From contig CAKMXJ010000010.1 of NCBI GenBank assembly GCA_928724745.1, forward strand, positions 620,001 through 684,000: 64,000 bases of DNA. The letters are read 5' to 3'. Below, piece by piece: positions 29,579-39,817 of the stretch. Each line of letters opens with the position of its first letter. Positions within the stretch are counted from its first letter, which is position 1. Source of the stretch: Anthracocystis setariae. Its lineage: Eukaryota; Basidiomycota; Ustilaginomycetes; Ustilaginales; Ustilaginaceae. Under the pieces are notes generated by a model that was not told where the DNA came from, made no database searches, and was given only the letters and a program-made list of their open reading frames with translations. The position numbers and the translations under genes were made by a program.

Positions 29579-30079
29579 ATGCTACTCGTGCGCTTGACGC
29601 TGATTGCTTTCTCTTGCTTCGTTTGTGTGCTGGCGGTGAAGCCGGACACTCTGCCGAACACGCTCGAGCAATACACCGAGTCGACGCGTGCAGCTGTGGG
29701 CGACCTCCATGCTAGCGTGGGGAAAACATTCCAACTCATCTACGGCCGACGCTACCACGCACCCGGTTTCGAGCTTCGAGTCCTAGAACTCGCCCATCCC
29801 GCCTCATCCCTCGTAGCCGTACACCAAGACTACACCCGTTCAGGCCTTTTCAACGCAAGAAGGCCCCACGGCCCAAGACAAGTCTGGTTCTACAGTTTGA
29901 TCCCCCCAACTTCCAGTTTGGGAAGCGACATGGGCGTCAAGCACGACGAAATGGTCAGCGTACTTTGGAGACATGCAGGAGACAGGACAACGATGATGAA
30001 TTTGGATACCTTCCAGAACCACGGATTGGATTGGCGGAATATGAGGCCTTTGGAGGATATAATCAATCATGCTCACTAA
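29579..30079 (+). CDS. Small secreted protein, cysteine-free family, member 3
   Basis: A 166-residue protein with signal peptide MLLVRLTLIAFSCFVCVLA; the only cysteines are inside the signal. The mature part includes FELRVLELAHPASSLVAVHQ, GLFNARRPHGPRQVWFYSLIP, VSVLWRHAGDRTTMMNLDTF and a final DWRNMRPLEDIINH. The order of blocks matches members 1 and 2: basic-aromatic strand, W-x-x-x-x-GDR, then a Met/Leu-rich strand and a short helix. It marks the right end of the secreted-protein cluster. The function is unknown. Confidence 0.65.
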   Translation: MLLVRLTLIAFSCFVCVLAVKPDTLPNTLEQYTESTRAAVGDLHASVGKTFQLIYGRRYHAPGFELRVLELAHPASSLVAVHQDYTRSGLFNARRPHGPRQVWFYSLIPPTSSLGSDMGVKHDEMVSVLWRHAGDRTTMMNLDTFQNHGLDWRNMRPLEDIINHAH

Positions 30080-30424
30080 AATTGGCCCACCCGAGCATGG
30101 CCAACGATAGTCGTCGCACAGAGAGAAGCAGTGTCCAATTATCTCAAAACCCATCGTACTCCCGATCCGTAGTAGAAGCTTCAATCACCCCCACATCATC
30201 TGTATACTTGCTAGAAGGACCATGTTATCAAACATCAAGAACAGCAAAACACATTCCCAATCACCGGGAAAGAGAATCTGATACATAACAAGATTACTTG
30301 GGAGTGATTTACAAATACAAAAATAAACATGCATGGTGACTGACGGGGAAGAAAGTGCCCGCATGCAGACTGAGCTGCCGGTGGCGGAGCGGGGGGTAAA
30401 TTTTGAGTTTGAGTTGGGTTCATT
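30080..30424. other. Intergenic, right border of the secreted-protein cluster
   Basis: Convergent 3' flank of member 3 and the sulfate permease gene. Nothing else is seen. Confidence 0.4.
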
Positions 30425-33151
30425 CTAATGAGCGTGTTTGTGGTCGATGCCGGAGCTGAGCTGCGAATCCTCACCCAGACCCTCGGTCGCAGAAGCGAGA
30501 GCGGCCGCCAAGTCGAGGTGGAAGAAAGGAGTAAGGTCGTTGCCCCAGATGAAGGGCACAGAGACTTGACTCGTGGGATCGCTAGGGCGACGCTCGTCGG
30601 TGACACGAATGCCACGGTACAAAGTTTGACTAACTCCCTTTTCCAGATCCTTCTCGCTGGTCGAAGTCCCTTTGCTGGCACTTCCCTCCTCCTCAAGCAC
30701 GTGCACGTCGTACAGAGCATCGCTGATCGCCACCTTTCGTCGCACCGTGGTGAAGATGCGATCCGGATCCGTCTCATCGTGATCGTCATGCAGGTCGACA
30801 CGGCTGACCGACGCAGCCGCCCCATCACCGGCCAGACCCGCCTCGAGCTCGGTCAGAGGCTTGCTCTTTCCGCTGAATGGATATGCGGGTCCGTCGTTGT
30901 TGGACTTGTGACTCATGCGCTCGATCGCCTTGGCACGGCGCGAAGCCTCAGCCTGTTCGCGCTCCTCGAGCTCACGAGCGGAAAGCGTCACTTGCTGAGG
31001 CTGAGATACGACTGGGGCAATCTCAGTGATGCGCTTCGAGGGGAAGCCAACTCCGAAGCCTCCGGCAAGCAGACCACGTCGAATCCAGGGTGAGAGGATG
31101 TTGGCAAAGTGGAACTCGACCTTGGCATCCGCATACCTCTCGACCGCAGTGCGCACATCGACCAGTGTCTGCACCGAGGTGGTATCGACGTTGCTGACCG
31201 AGCTAAAGTCAAAGATCATGGCGCGAAGAAGAGGGCGACGGTCGACACCGAAAGTGTCGTCGGTGGCGACAAGGGGGTCCTTGCGGCCGCGGCAGGTGAC
31301 GGTACGGAAAGCCTTGACGAGTGCAGGGTTGGGTGCGCCAGGGTCGTTCCATGGTCGGTCGCCTAGCTTGTTGGTGACGGAAGGCTTGCCCGGGCGAGTG
31401 GTCTCTTTGACTCTGTCGATGAGAAGGTCGGCGATGGCGGACGCGTTGGGATAGGTAAAGGCTTCCTCGAAGCGGTAGATGAGAACGCCGGGCGGAGGAG
31501 GCTCGACGTGGATATTGGGGTCGCGCATGCCATCCTTGTCCTCGAGGGGAACAAATACATCGCGGTGGGACAGAGTGATGGTGGATTCGTTGGCCGCGCT
31601 AGTGCCGTGCGAGACGCGTACAAGACCGAGCCATCGACCACGCGGACGAGCGATGCGGATCAGCAACAACGCCAACGAGGCGGCGACGGAAACGTAAACA
31701 CCGGTCTCGGTGCTGCTGAACACAGTGGCGAAGACGGCGGCGAGGAAGATGATGAGCTCGAAGGGGCTGATGAGCCAGAACTTGTACGAAACCGAAAAGG
31801 GGACGACCAAGTCGGTGACGGCGTGGATAATGACGGCCGAGAGGACCGGGTTGGGAATCCAATAGAAGGTACCGCTGAGAGCGTAGATAGCGATGACGAC
31901 AAGGACGCCAGTGAACCAACCAGCTAAAGGCGTGCGCACACCAGACTTGGACTTGATGGCGGTACGCGAGAAGGAACCGGTGGCAGCATAGGCACCAAAG
32001 CAAGGTCCAACAAGGTTGGTGACACCAATGGCGATGAGCTCCTGGTTGGGGTTGATCTTGTAGTTGTTGAGACGACCGAACGACTTGGCGATGGCGATGT
32101 GCTCGAGCAAGAGAACGACGACCGAGACAGGAAGCTGAGGAGCAAGGTCGGAAAGCAAAGTGGTGTTAAGGTTGGGCTGGCCTATGTGCTTAAAGCCGCG
32201 CGGAACTTCGAGAAGGACGCTGATGGGATACTTTTTGGGGTTCTTGTAGTGACCGAGCCAGACACGCGAGGCGATGGTGAAGACGATGATGACGAACGCA
32301 TTTCGCAGCACCGAGATGAAGAAGGCAAGGCGGGCGGTACGAGGGTAGCGTCTGGGGAGCCAGCCGGTGAACCACTTGATAAAGTAGAGGAACACGAGGG
32401 CGGGCAAGCCAAAGGCGGCGTTCAGATTGGTCTGGGGCAGCGCTTTGAGCGTGTCGATGATGACGCGGTAGGCAGGGTTGCTGTTGGTCTGGACCGACTT
32501 GAGGCCGAGCAGCTTAGGCACCTGACCGGCGGCGATCTGGATGGCAGAGCCCGTCATGAAACCGGCCACGGCAGGCGTAGGGATGAACTCGATGATGAAG
32601 CCGATACGCAAGAGACCAATGCCGAGGCAGATTACACCGCAGAGGAATGCAAGCGCTGAGGCGATGACTTCGGCGGTCCAGCGGTTGTTGGTGTCGCGAA
32701 GAACATGGTTGACAACGTTGAAGGTTTGGAGAGACATGACAGCGACAGGACCGATGGTGACGTCTTTGGAAGTGGCGAAGATAGCGTAGATCATGACACC
32801 GACAAACGACGAGTAGAGACCAAACTCGGGAGCGAGACCGGCAAGCTTGGCGTACGACATGGACTGGGGAACAAGCACAAGAGCGACAGTGATACCGGCA
32901 ATGGCGTCACCAAGGAGCCATTGTGTGTTGTACGAAGCAATCCACTTACGGAACGGGAAGAGGCTGTCAAAGTAATCGTAAGCTTTGGAACCAGGATGGC
33001 TGAAGATGTTGGCGAGCCAGTCGCGGCTGCTGACGACAGGAACACCGAGGCGATTGATTTCGGTGTCATGATAGCCAATCGCCCATTTCAAGGCGTTGGT
33101 GCCGCGTTGGCGGACAGAAGGTTTCCCTTCAGATTGAGGTTGTGAGGCCAT
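30425..33151 (-). CDS. Sulfate permease (SulP/SLC26 family) with STAS domain
   Basis: A 908-residue plasma-membrane transporter. The membrane domain spans about residues 85-525 and includes the SulP signature region VALVLVPQSMSYAKLAGLAPEFGLY and the block GPVAVMSLQTF. The SulP fold normally has 12-14 membrane segments. A C-terminal STAS domain follows (about 560-740; AMIFDFSSVSNVDTTSVQTL), then a charged regulatory tail. It imports sulfate, probably with protons, for cysteine and methionine synthesis. The 5' flank is C/T-rich on the coding strand. Nothing ties it to the adjacent secreted-protein cluster; it looks like the flanking housekeeping gene. Confidence 0.93.
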   Translation of the reverse strand: MASQPQSEGKPSVRQRGTNALKWAIGYHDTEINRLGVPVVSSRDWLANIFSHPGSKAYDYFDSLFPFRKWIASYNTQWLLGDAIAGITVALVLVPQSMSYAKLAGLAPEFGLYSSFVGVMIYAIFATSKDVTIGPVAVMSLQTFNVVNHVLRDTNNRWTAEVIASALAFLCGVICLGIGLLRIGFIIEFIPTPAVAGFMTGSAIQIAAGQVPKLLGLKSVQTNSNPAYRVIIDTLKALPQTNLNAAFGLPALVFLYFIKWFTGWLPRRYPRTARLAFFISVLRNAFVIIVFTIASRVWLGHYKNPKKYPISVLLEVPRGFKHIGQPNLNTTLLSDLAPQLPVSVVVLLLEHIAIAKSFGRLNNYKINPNQELIAIGVTNLVGPCFGAYAATGSFSRTAIKSKSGVRTPLAGWFTGVLVVIAIYALSGTFYWIPNPVLSAVIIHAVTDLVVPFSVSYKFWLISPFELIIFLAAVFATVFSSTETGVYVSVAASLALLLIRIARPRGRWLGLVRVSHGTSAANESTITLSHRDVFVPLEDKDGMRDPNIHVEPPPPGVLIYRFEEAFTYPNASAIADLLIDRVKETTRPGKPSVTNKLGDRPWNDPGAPNPALVKAFRTVTCRGRKDPLVATDDTFGVDRRPLLRAMIFDFSSVSNVDTTSVQTLVDVRTAVERYADAKVEFHFANILSPWIRRGLLAGGFGVGFPSKRITEIAPVVSQPQQVTLSARELEEREQAEASRRAKAIERMSHKSNNDGPAYPFSGKSKPLTELEAGLAGDGAAASVSRVDLHDDHDETDPDRIFTTVRRKVAISDALYDVHVLEEEGSASKGTSTSEKDLEKGVSQTLYRGIRVTDERRPSDPTSQVSVPFIWGNDLTPFFHLDLAAALASATEGLGEDSQLSSGIDHKHAH

Positions 33152-35712
33152 GTTGGTGCTTGTGGATGAGGTGACGGAGGGAAAACCGCCACAGGAGAGG
33201 GGAGGAGGAGGCGATAGAGGAAAGGTAGGAAGATGGGGGTGGATAGCGTTAAGAAATGTCGTACAGCTCTATATACTCTGACTGATACGCGAGCGTTGGT
33301 TCGGTGTGAAGGATGGCGCAACCGGGGCCGGTTGAAAGGTAGAGTCGGTGTGGCAACGTCGGAAGAAAGTAGCTGCGAATCGGAACAGTCGATTGCGGCG
33401 AACGGAGAATGATGGACTCGCGGACCAGACGAAGGAACCGCAGGGAAGACGTCCAGGCGGCGAAGAGCGGCGTGGGTGAGACGGGAAAGCTGAAGTTCCA
33501 CGCGAACAAGGACGAGAGACAATGTGACTGCGCCTCGCTTGCAATAATGATGGAGAGTCAAAGCGAGAGGAAATGGACAAGAGGATGGGAGGGTCTCGAA
33601 CGTTTGAATATGGCGCAGGTGAAAGAGTCGATGGCGTTGAGGTAGAAGTCGGTGAGAGAAGAGATAAAGTTGAGGTCTGGATGGTTTCTCGCACTGATTT
33701 GGAGCTCGTGGCTTGGCGTGGTTCCTGAAAAGGATGGAGATGCGACAGATCCGAGGAGAAGGAGACGAGGAGACGATGGCGTGCTGAGCGAGAGATGCGC
33801 AGGAGGAAGAAGAATGTGCGAGCACAGCGGTGACTGGAACTGTCCAATCTTTTGTCGCTCGAGACGATGCAGGATGGGTAGGCGAAGTGCTTGGCAAAGA
33901 CGAACTGTGAAAGGTGCGGTGAGTTCTGCTAGCGAAGATGGAAAGAAAGCGATGGTGCTAGTCTTGACGGGAAACGAATGAATGAAAGAATGGATGCGAG
34001 CACGACGAGGCGGAGTCCAAAGGAGTGAGACTGAGCTAAGGTGATAACGTGCTTTGAGGTGGCTATCACCGAGGTTGCAGGTGGGACACGAGCAGGAGCA
34101 AGAAGAAGAACAAGTGGGATCTGAGATGAACGGGATCTTGACCTAAAGGGGTACAGTTCGAAACCTACACCAGGGCCCGGCTATTCTTCTGGTTTGGCAC
34201 ACGACGAGGTGGAAGAGGGCTCTGCTACGCCGAACCAAGACTATAATGCACACTGACATCGGGGACTCAGGAGTGTGACAGTGCCACTTTACGATGTGGT
34301 ACAAGAAGTACAAAATGAAGGCGAAGCTGGGGTGGCACGACGGCAGGCCGTCACAATGTGCGGATGGGTTTTCGGTATGAATCCACCTCGAGATGATGCG
34401 GAGCGAAATAACGAACGCCATGCAAGTGTGATTGAAGACAGGCATAGGATTGCGACATCGACATTTCAAACGGAGCTGTCATTCTGTGCACGGCACCGGG
34501 GGTGCATGGCCGGAGAGTTTTTTCTTTGTCTCTCTTTCCTCTGTCGCATGTGTTGAGGGTGCATCGCGACTGTGCTGGAGAAGAAAGGCGGGCGGCGCTG
34601 ACTCGTTGAGCACGTTTCAGCCTCTGCTTTGCTCGGAAGTGGAGCTCTGCAGTATGTCTGGAACGACAGCTGCTGAGCAGAATGTCGAAAATTTCGCCCG
34701 GTCTGCCAAGTTTGGAAGCAAAAGTTAACAATCCAAAAATCAAGCCATCCCGCCGCGGTCTCTCTCTCTCTTCCACCGCGCCAGACTGTCAGAGAGAGTG
34801 TGTGAATCAGCAGAATCTTCCGCTCCTTGATCAGGAAGAAACGGCAAGCTTATCTATCACACGGCGCGGCGGCGTTGAATTTGTTTCGGACATAGCAGCC
34901 ACAACGTTGGACGTCGTGCTTTGATTGCAATCTGTTCAGAATTTCTTTCGTTTTGTCTCTCCCACTCTACATCTCTCGCATTATTGAATGTGTAGACACC
35001 TGCCTTTTTTAGATCGTCTTCAATCGCCTAGATCGAGTCCTTGCAGGCTTTCAAGTATTATTGTTCCGATTCCTGGATCTGATGGAACAAGTAAGCGGAT
35101 GCCTGGATGGTTTTGGAAATGAAAGTGTAGTGACGCACTCACACTGTGTGGGTGATTCCCCGTTGAATTGCGAATTCACCGAGCACGCAATCTTTTCGAA
35201 TCCTGACGACGCGTTCTTCTCCACACACTCGATACAGTACCGGGCGTGGGCCGAGGACAATTTACACTTGATTATTGAGGTACCGCCAATCCCATTATCG
35301 TACTTTGATCTGATAACATCGGCCGTGATCGGGCAAGTGATACGGTTCGGTAGCTTTCCTCAGCCTCATGATGCCATTCTGCGCAACAAAGCTTGCCTCT
35401 CATCCCCTCGAGCTTGAACAATAAGCGAATCATGCTCCCATGCATGTCAATTCTCGGCGCTCGGATGCAGGAACAAAGCTCTCTCTTGCGAATGAATCTA
35501 CGCGCGACTGCGATATACTGTTGGACTTGTCTCATGATCCAGTCTGCATACACTCATTCCTATCCAATGCCATCGTTGCTTTGTAGTCTTGCGTTGCACT
35601 ATGATGTATTGTGTGTATACTGTACTGCTCTGCTGCTTTCTCTGAACAATGCTCCGAGCTCTGCCTGACCTACATGCAATCATATTCTCTGAGAGTGGCT
35701 GTGATTCACCGT
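33152..35712. other. Long intergenic, sulfate permease leader and promoter
   Basis: About 2.6 kb with no gene I can support. Next to the permease start, 33150-34010 is C/T-rich on the coding strand, as in long leaders. Open frames at 33269-33847 and 35061-35417 show no start with signal or domain. Confidence 0.4.
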
Positions 35713-37734
35713 TCATTCTGTCGTGGGGCTCGTCACAGGCGAGTTCGACATGGAGGCCACCACAGCTTCGAGCGATCGCGCAATATTGCCCATTGCCAAC
35801 GCCGTCGAGTTGGCTTCGGCCTGTGAGCTACGTCGCGCCTTCGAGCCAACCTCGGCGGGGATCAACGGGGATCGTGCCCGCTGTGGCGGAGCCAAGTCAA
35901 AGTAAGACGCCTGAGTCAGGCTGCGGCTACCATGCATCGGATCCTGTGGCGTACTCGAGAATGACTCTGGAGTCGAAGGTAACGATGGCGACACGGCCGG
36001 CGATGCAGGCGAAGAGCGTCCAGACTCACAGCCTGGCCCAAGTTCTCGACTCTGCGATCTTCGTTTCGCCGCCTCACACTCGATACGTTCCGCTTCTTCC
36101 AATTGCCGCAGCATGCTTCGTGCCCCTCGACGCATCACCGGACTCGGTCGCGACATCTGTTGGCGTCGTGCGATAATCTCTCGTCGCAATGTGTCGTCTC
36201 CTTCTTCCAACCCTGTTGGGTTCGGCGCCTTGATCGGCTCAGCCGCTCTGCCGAAAGCCGCGCTGGTTGCAGCTTCGTCTTTCTCCAATTGCGGTGTAGT
36301 CGGCTCTTCCGCCAACTCCGCTGCGGACATCGGTTGAACCGTCTCGTTGTGCAATTGCGCCACTTCGTCGGCTTGAATCGCAGGTCGATTGGCACTAGCC
36401 TGTAGCCCTGTCTTGATTGGTGCAGTGTCACCTCTGCTCTTTTCGGCAGCGATCTCTTGCGCTTCCAACCATCGCACTCTTGCAGCTCGGGTCCACCTCG
36501 GCTCGTAATCTGACCTCAATCCCACCTCGATCCTCTCTTGACAGTTCCTACAACTGCACTCGCTCTTCAACGGCGCTTCAAAAGGCCATCGTCCGGCTGC
36601 AATCTCGCGCTTGATCGTATCCTCGTCTTTGATCCATGTGCCCGGGTGCTGCTGCTGCTGATGATGATGTTGATGTTGATGATGAGGATGAACAACATGA
36701 TGCTCGTGCGCAGGCGTGCTTTCCGAAAACGCTCGTCGGAGACGTTTCCAACGTGATTTGCTGGCCTTGTCCTTGACGATGCGCGTTGGCTCTTGGCCTT
36801 TGGCTCCAGCTTCGCAAGCGGGCGAACCTGAGCGCCATCCCGCAGGGCCACCCTCATCTTCCGGAGAGCCTTGTGGCGAGGTATCAACAACTGGAATGCC
36901 ATCCGCCCGCCTTCGACTGCAAAACGAGCCACGGTCATGCGAGAGAACAGGAAGTAGCAGAGACATGCCATCGCCTTCCAAAGGCGGTGGTCCAGGAGCT
37001 TGCGGAGTTTGAGACCGCACCAAACAGCTTTTGAGCAGGCTGTTAGGTGATCTTCGACTGGAGGCAAGGCTACTGGACGGGCGAGGAACTGCCAGCATGG
37101 GAGGCGCCGTTGTGGTGCGTCTCATTCCCATGTGCGGTATATGTAAAGCTTTGCCTAAGACTGCCTGTTGGAACTCTGCGTGGATATCACCGAACTCGAT
37201 GGCGCCTTCATTGCAAGGCGAGGCTTCGTCCGATTCATCGTCAAGACCATCGTCGTTGGATGGGATCATATGTGCTGCACCTCTAGCTGGGACGGGAGCC
37301 ACAAGACGAGGGCCAGAACTGCTACTGCTGCTGCTGGTGGTATTGGCTGGCGGTGGAGCAGGAATGGTAGGTGACACATTGGCTGCAATGGAATGGATCT
37401 GGGTCTCGTGATTGCCCCAGCTGGATATGCGATTCCTCCATGAGCTCGATGTGCTTGGTGCAGCATTGCCGAGACCACTTAGTCTCTTTGATTGCTGCTG
37501 CGGAGACTTGGATCGAGTGAGCTGTGGTGAGATGGCACGAGCAATAAAGCTGGCAGATCTTGAGACTGGTGCTACGATGGGTGGACTCTTTGCGCGAGTG
37601 GGGTTGAGGCTAAGAAGCTTGCGAAGATCGGAGCAGTCGCCCTGTGGGATGACTTGGCATTTGTTATCGAAAGCGACGTGCTTGCTGCTTGCGGGCGAAG
37701 CTGCCCTATTGATATCCAGACGAAGGTCGGTCAT
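35713..37734 (-). CDS. Low-complexity protein with conserved CxC..CxxC motif, unknown function
   Basis: A 673-residue protein from the ATG at 37734 (MTDLRLDINRAASPASS); the frame stays open 561 bases further up, but that part has an unlikely composition, so I take it as leader. Ser/Pro-rich regions hold many SP sites (LTRSKSPQQQ, TRAKSPP) typical of phosphorylated regulators. Near the middle lies a His/Gln run, then GTWIKDEDTIKREIAAGRWPF, a cluster CSCRNCQERIEVGLRSDYEP and WTRAARVRWLEAQEIAAEK. The compact cysteine cluster may bind zinc. The C-terminal part is Ser/Pro-rich with short helical stretches. I do not recognise the family. The start could also lie further upstream. Confidence 0.65.
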   Translation of the reverse strand: MTDLRLDINRAASPASSKHVAFDNKCQVIPQGDCSDLRKLLSLNPTRAKSPPIVAPVSRSASFIARAISPQLTRSKSPQQQSKRLSGLGNAAPSTSSSWRNRISSWGNHETQIHSIAANVSPTIPAPPPANTTSSSSSSSGPRLVAPVPARGAAHMIPSNDDGLDDESDEASPCNEGAIEFGDIHAEFQQAVLGKALHIPHMGMRRTTTAPPMLAVPRPSSSLASSRRSPNSLLKSCLVRSQTPQAPGPPPLEGDGMSLLLPVLSHDRGSFCSRRRADGIPVVDTSPQGSPEDEGGPAGWRSGSPACEAGAKGQEPTRIVKDKASKSRWKRLRRAFSESTPAHEHHVVHPHHQHQHHHQQQQHPGTWIKDEDTIKREIAAGRWPFEAPLKSECSCRNCQERIEVGLRSDYEPRWTRAARVRWLEAQEIAAEKSRGDTAPIKTGLQASANRPAIQADEVAQLHNETVQPMSAAELAEEPTTPQLEKDEAATSAAFGRAAEPIKAPNPTGLEEGDDTLRREIIARRQQMSRPSPVMRRGARSMLRQLEEAERIECEAAKRRSQSRELGPGCESGRSSPASPAVSPSLPSTPESFSSTPQDPMHGSRSLTQASYFDLAPPQRARSPLIPAEVGSKARRSSQAEANSTALAMGNIARSLEAVVASMSNSPVTSPTTE

Positions 37735-39120
37735 GATTTCGTTGTTGTCTGGCAGTCGCTTGAGAGGTGTGCTTGCTGGATGTGAGGCGATCCTTGGTCT
37801 ATTCCCGAAGTGTACAGTATCGTGGATCGAGTGAGCAGGCGGCACTAGCGTGCAACCATCTTGTACGTGTCCAATAATGTATGTTTCGTGGTGGTGGCTG
37901 GGTGCTTGAAGTGGGTGGGAGAAGTGATCAGTAGCGTCTGCAGTCAAGCCGACGTGGGGACCATGGCTGGCCTGATTGTTGTTGCAGATGGTTGGTAGGA
38001 GGACAATCCGTTCGATCGATTCATCGATGTGGATTCTCAATAAGAACGGAGAGAGTTGTGCGCTAGATCGAGCCGTTGAGTGTAAGGACAGGCAGCATGT
38101 CTCGCGTGTGAGCAGATGAGCCAGGTCATGTGTTGTGCGCCATCGCGACCAAGTCCATGCATTCAAGTTCGCAACCAAAGTGTAATGTAGCTGCAGCGCA
38201 TGCATCGTCTTGCATGAAGTGGCAGCCAATCTAGAAAAGAAAACAACAAAAAAAAAGGAAGTTTGGGCGCCTTGAATTTCTACTTCTCCCGTCACTGCGA
38301 TGTACTGTGCTGTGCTGTACTGAGACGTAAAGTACGGTACAATTTAGTTCAGGGCAGTGCATTGTAGAACATGCAGAGGACGCCCAAATTTGGGCTATTT
38401 TTTTCCGACTCCGATCCACGATGATGCAGATCAAGTGACGCAGTAGGCTTTGGCGTAGAGGCGCTACTGCACAACTAACTGAACTACAGTACTGCATGCA
38501 CTACGACCCTCGCTCTTCTTCTTGCATGGCAGGCACACATCAGGCGATCTTGACACTCGAACCTGTTTGGCAGAGTGTACTGCAATGTGCAACCACAAGA
38601 AAAGTGACCGCCATCCGACAGAGTCCAGATTCTTAATCTTTTGAAAAGGAACCCGATGCAAGATGCTCGGGGACCCCTTGAACCCCACATCTCTGATCGA
38701 AGGCCTAAGCTACTGTAGCTGGCATAAAGCTCAAAGTCTGATCGGCAACTTTTTCTTACTCGATTGTCTCATCGATCCATCACCACACTTGCAAGCCCAA
38801 TCAGCCACTCGCCCACGGCACCAAGCACTGATCGTGTGGATCGAACAGGCTAGACAGTTTAGACCTGAGCGCGTGAGGTAAGCAAGCCGCAAGACGGTTT
38901 AGTGGCCAGGCTGGACCTACAATCTGTGCGCCGAAAAAGTAGTTCATTTTCGACACGAGAAGCCTTTTCAGCTTGATTCTGTTTCTTTGCTGCCATCGCC
39001 AGATGTTTGATCGATGAGAGCCACTTTAGGTTGCGGATCTGCCGAAGGACAAATTGTGATAACTATAGAGTGAGTGTATTGATGTCGGATTAGTGGAATC
39101 AAAGAGCGGCGTTTCTGCCG

Positions 39121-39122
39121 GT

Positions 39123-39154
<32 letters not shown>

Positions 39155-39155
39155 T
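39121..39155. repeat. TTTTG pentamer repeat
   Basis: About five GTTTT units followed by a T run. Confidence 0.85.
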
Positions 39156-39363
39156 TGCGAAATCCAACGCATGATAAAAGCCAAGTTCCGGTCAATGGAA
39201 CCGGTGGGACCTCCACACCAAAAGCAGAGAAAAATACACAGAGTACTTTCACAGAGTCACCTTTTGCAGGCCGAGTCACACGGGCACTGGCGAAACACCC
39301 TAACACACCGCCTTTCAGCGCAGCTGCACTCTCAACGCAACGCCGGCGTTGGAGCGCAGACCC

Positions 39364-39386
39364 TTTTTTTTTTTTTTTTTTTTTTT
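39364..39386. repeat. Poly-T tract
   Basis: More than 20 T residues in a row, about 430 bases before the Atos start codon. Confidence 0.85.
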
Positions 39387-39817
39387 CTTTTGGGAGTCAC
39401 ACTGCGATTGGCAGTGGTACTGATTGCTTATCGTCAACGCAGTCTCGAACCTCTGGATCACTCTGTTTCCACAACACCATTCCTTCCGCTTTGCAGCATC
39501 GTACATCTCATCCGCACAAAGCTTCAACAAGCAGAAGCATTCGCCAGGTATTCAGGCTATGCAACAGCTTTAAGACGTTTCGACCGCAACGGCGACTGTG
39601 ACAACGCATCTCGACTCGGCGCATTTAGACGCTGCTTCTTCGGCTCCCCCGCTCAACGCATTTTCTCCTCTCCTGCTTGCAGTGATGCTGCACCCTTAAC
39701 CAGCGATGACCATGCTCTCACCTTACTCGGCTTCCACCGACTAACAACATTTTGGACGCTGCAGTTTCGCCTTATCGCCAACCTCAACTCATCATCTGAG
39801 CTGCCGAGGCGCACGTC

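Larger units (their letters stand above)
37735..39817. other. Divergent promoter region with leader sequences
   Basis: Two genes diverge from here: the 673-residue protein (left) and the Atos homologue (right). It holds a TTTTG pentamer run near 39121-39155 and a poly-T run near 39364-39386, both in the likely leader of the Atos gene. Open frames such as 39093-39821 look like chance translation of the leader. Confidence 0.45.

Noticed and set aside
33088..33897. Ser/Pro/His-rich minus-strand frames before the sulfate permease
   Set aside because: Composition follows from a C/T-rich leader; no domain, and they overlap the permease start.
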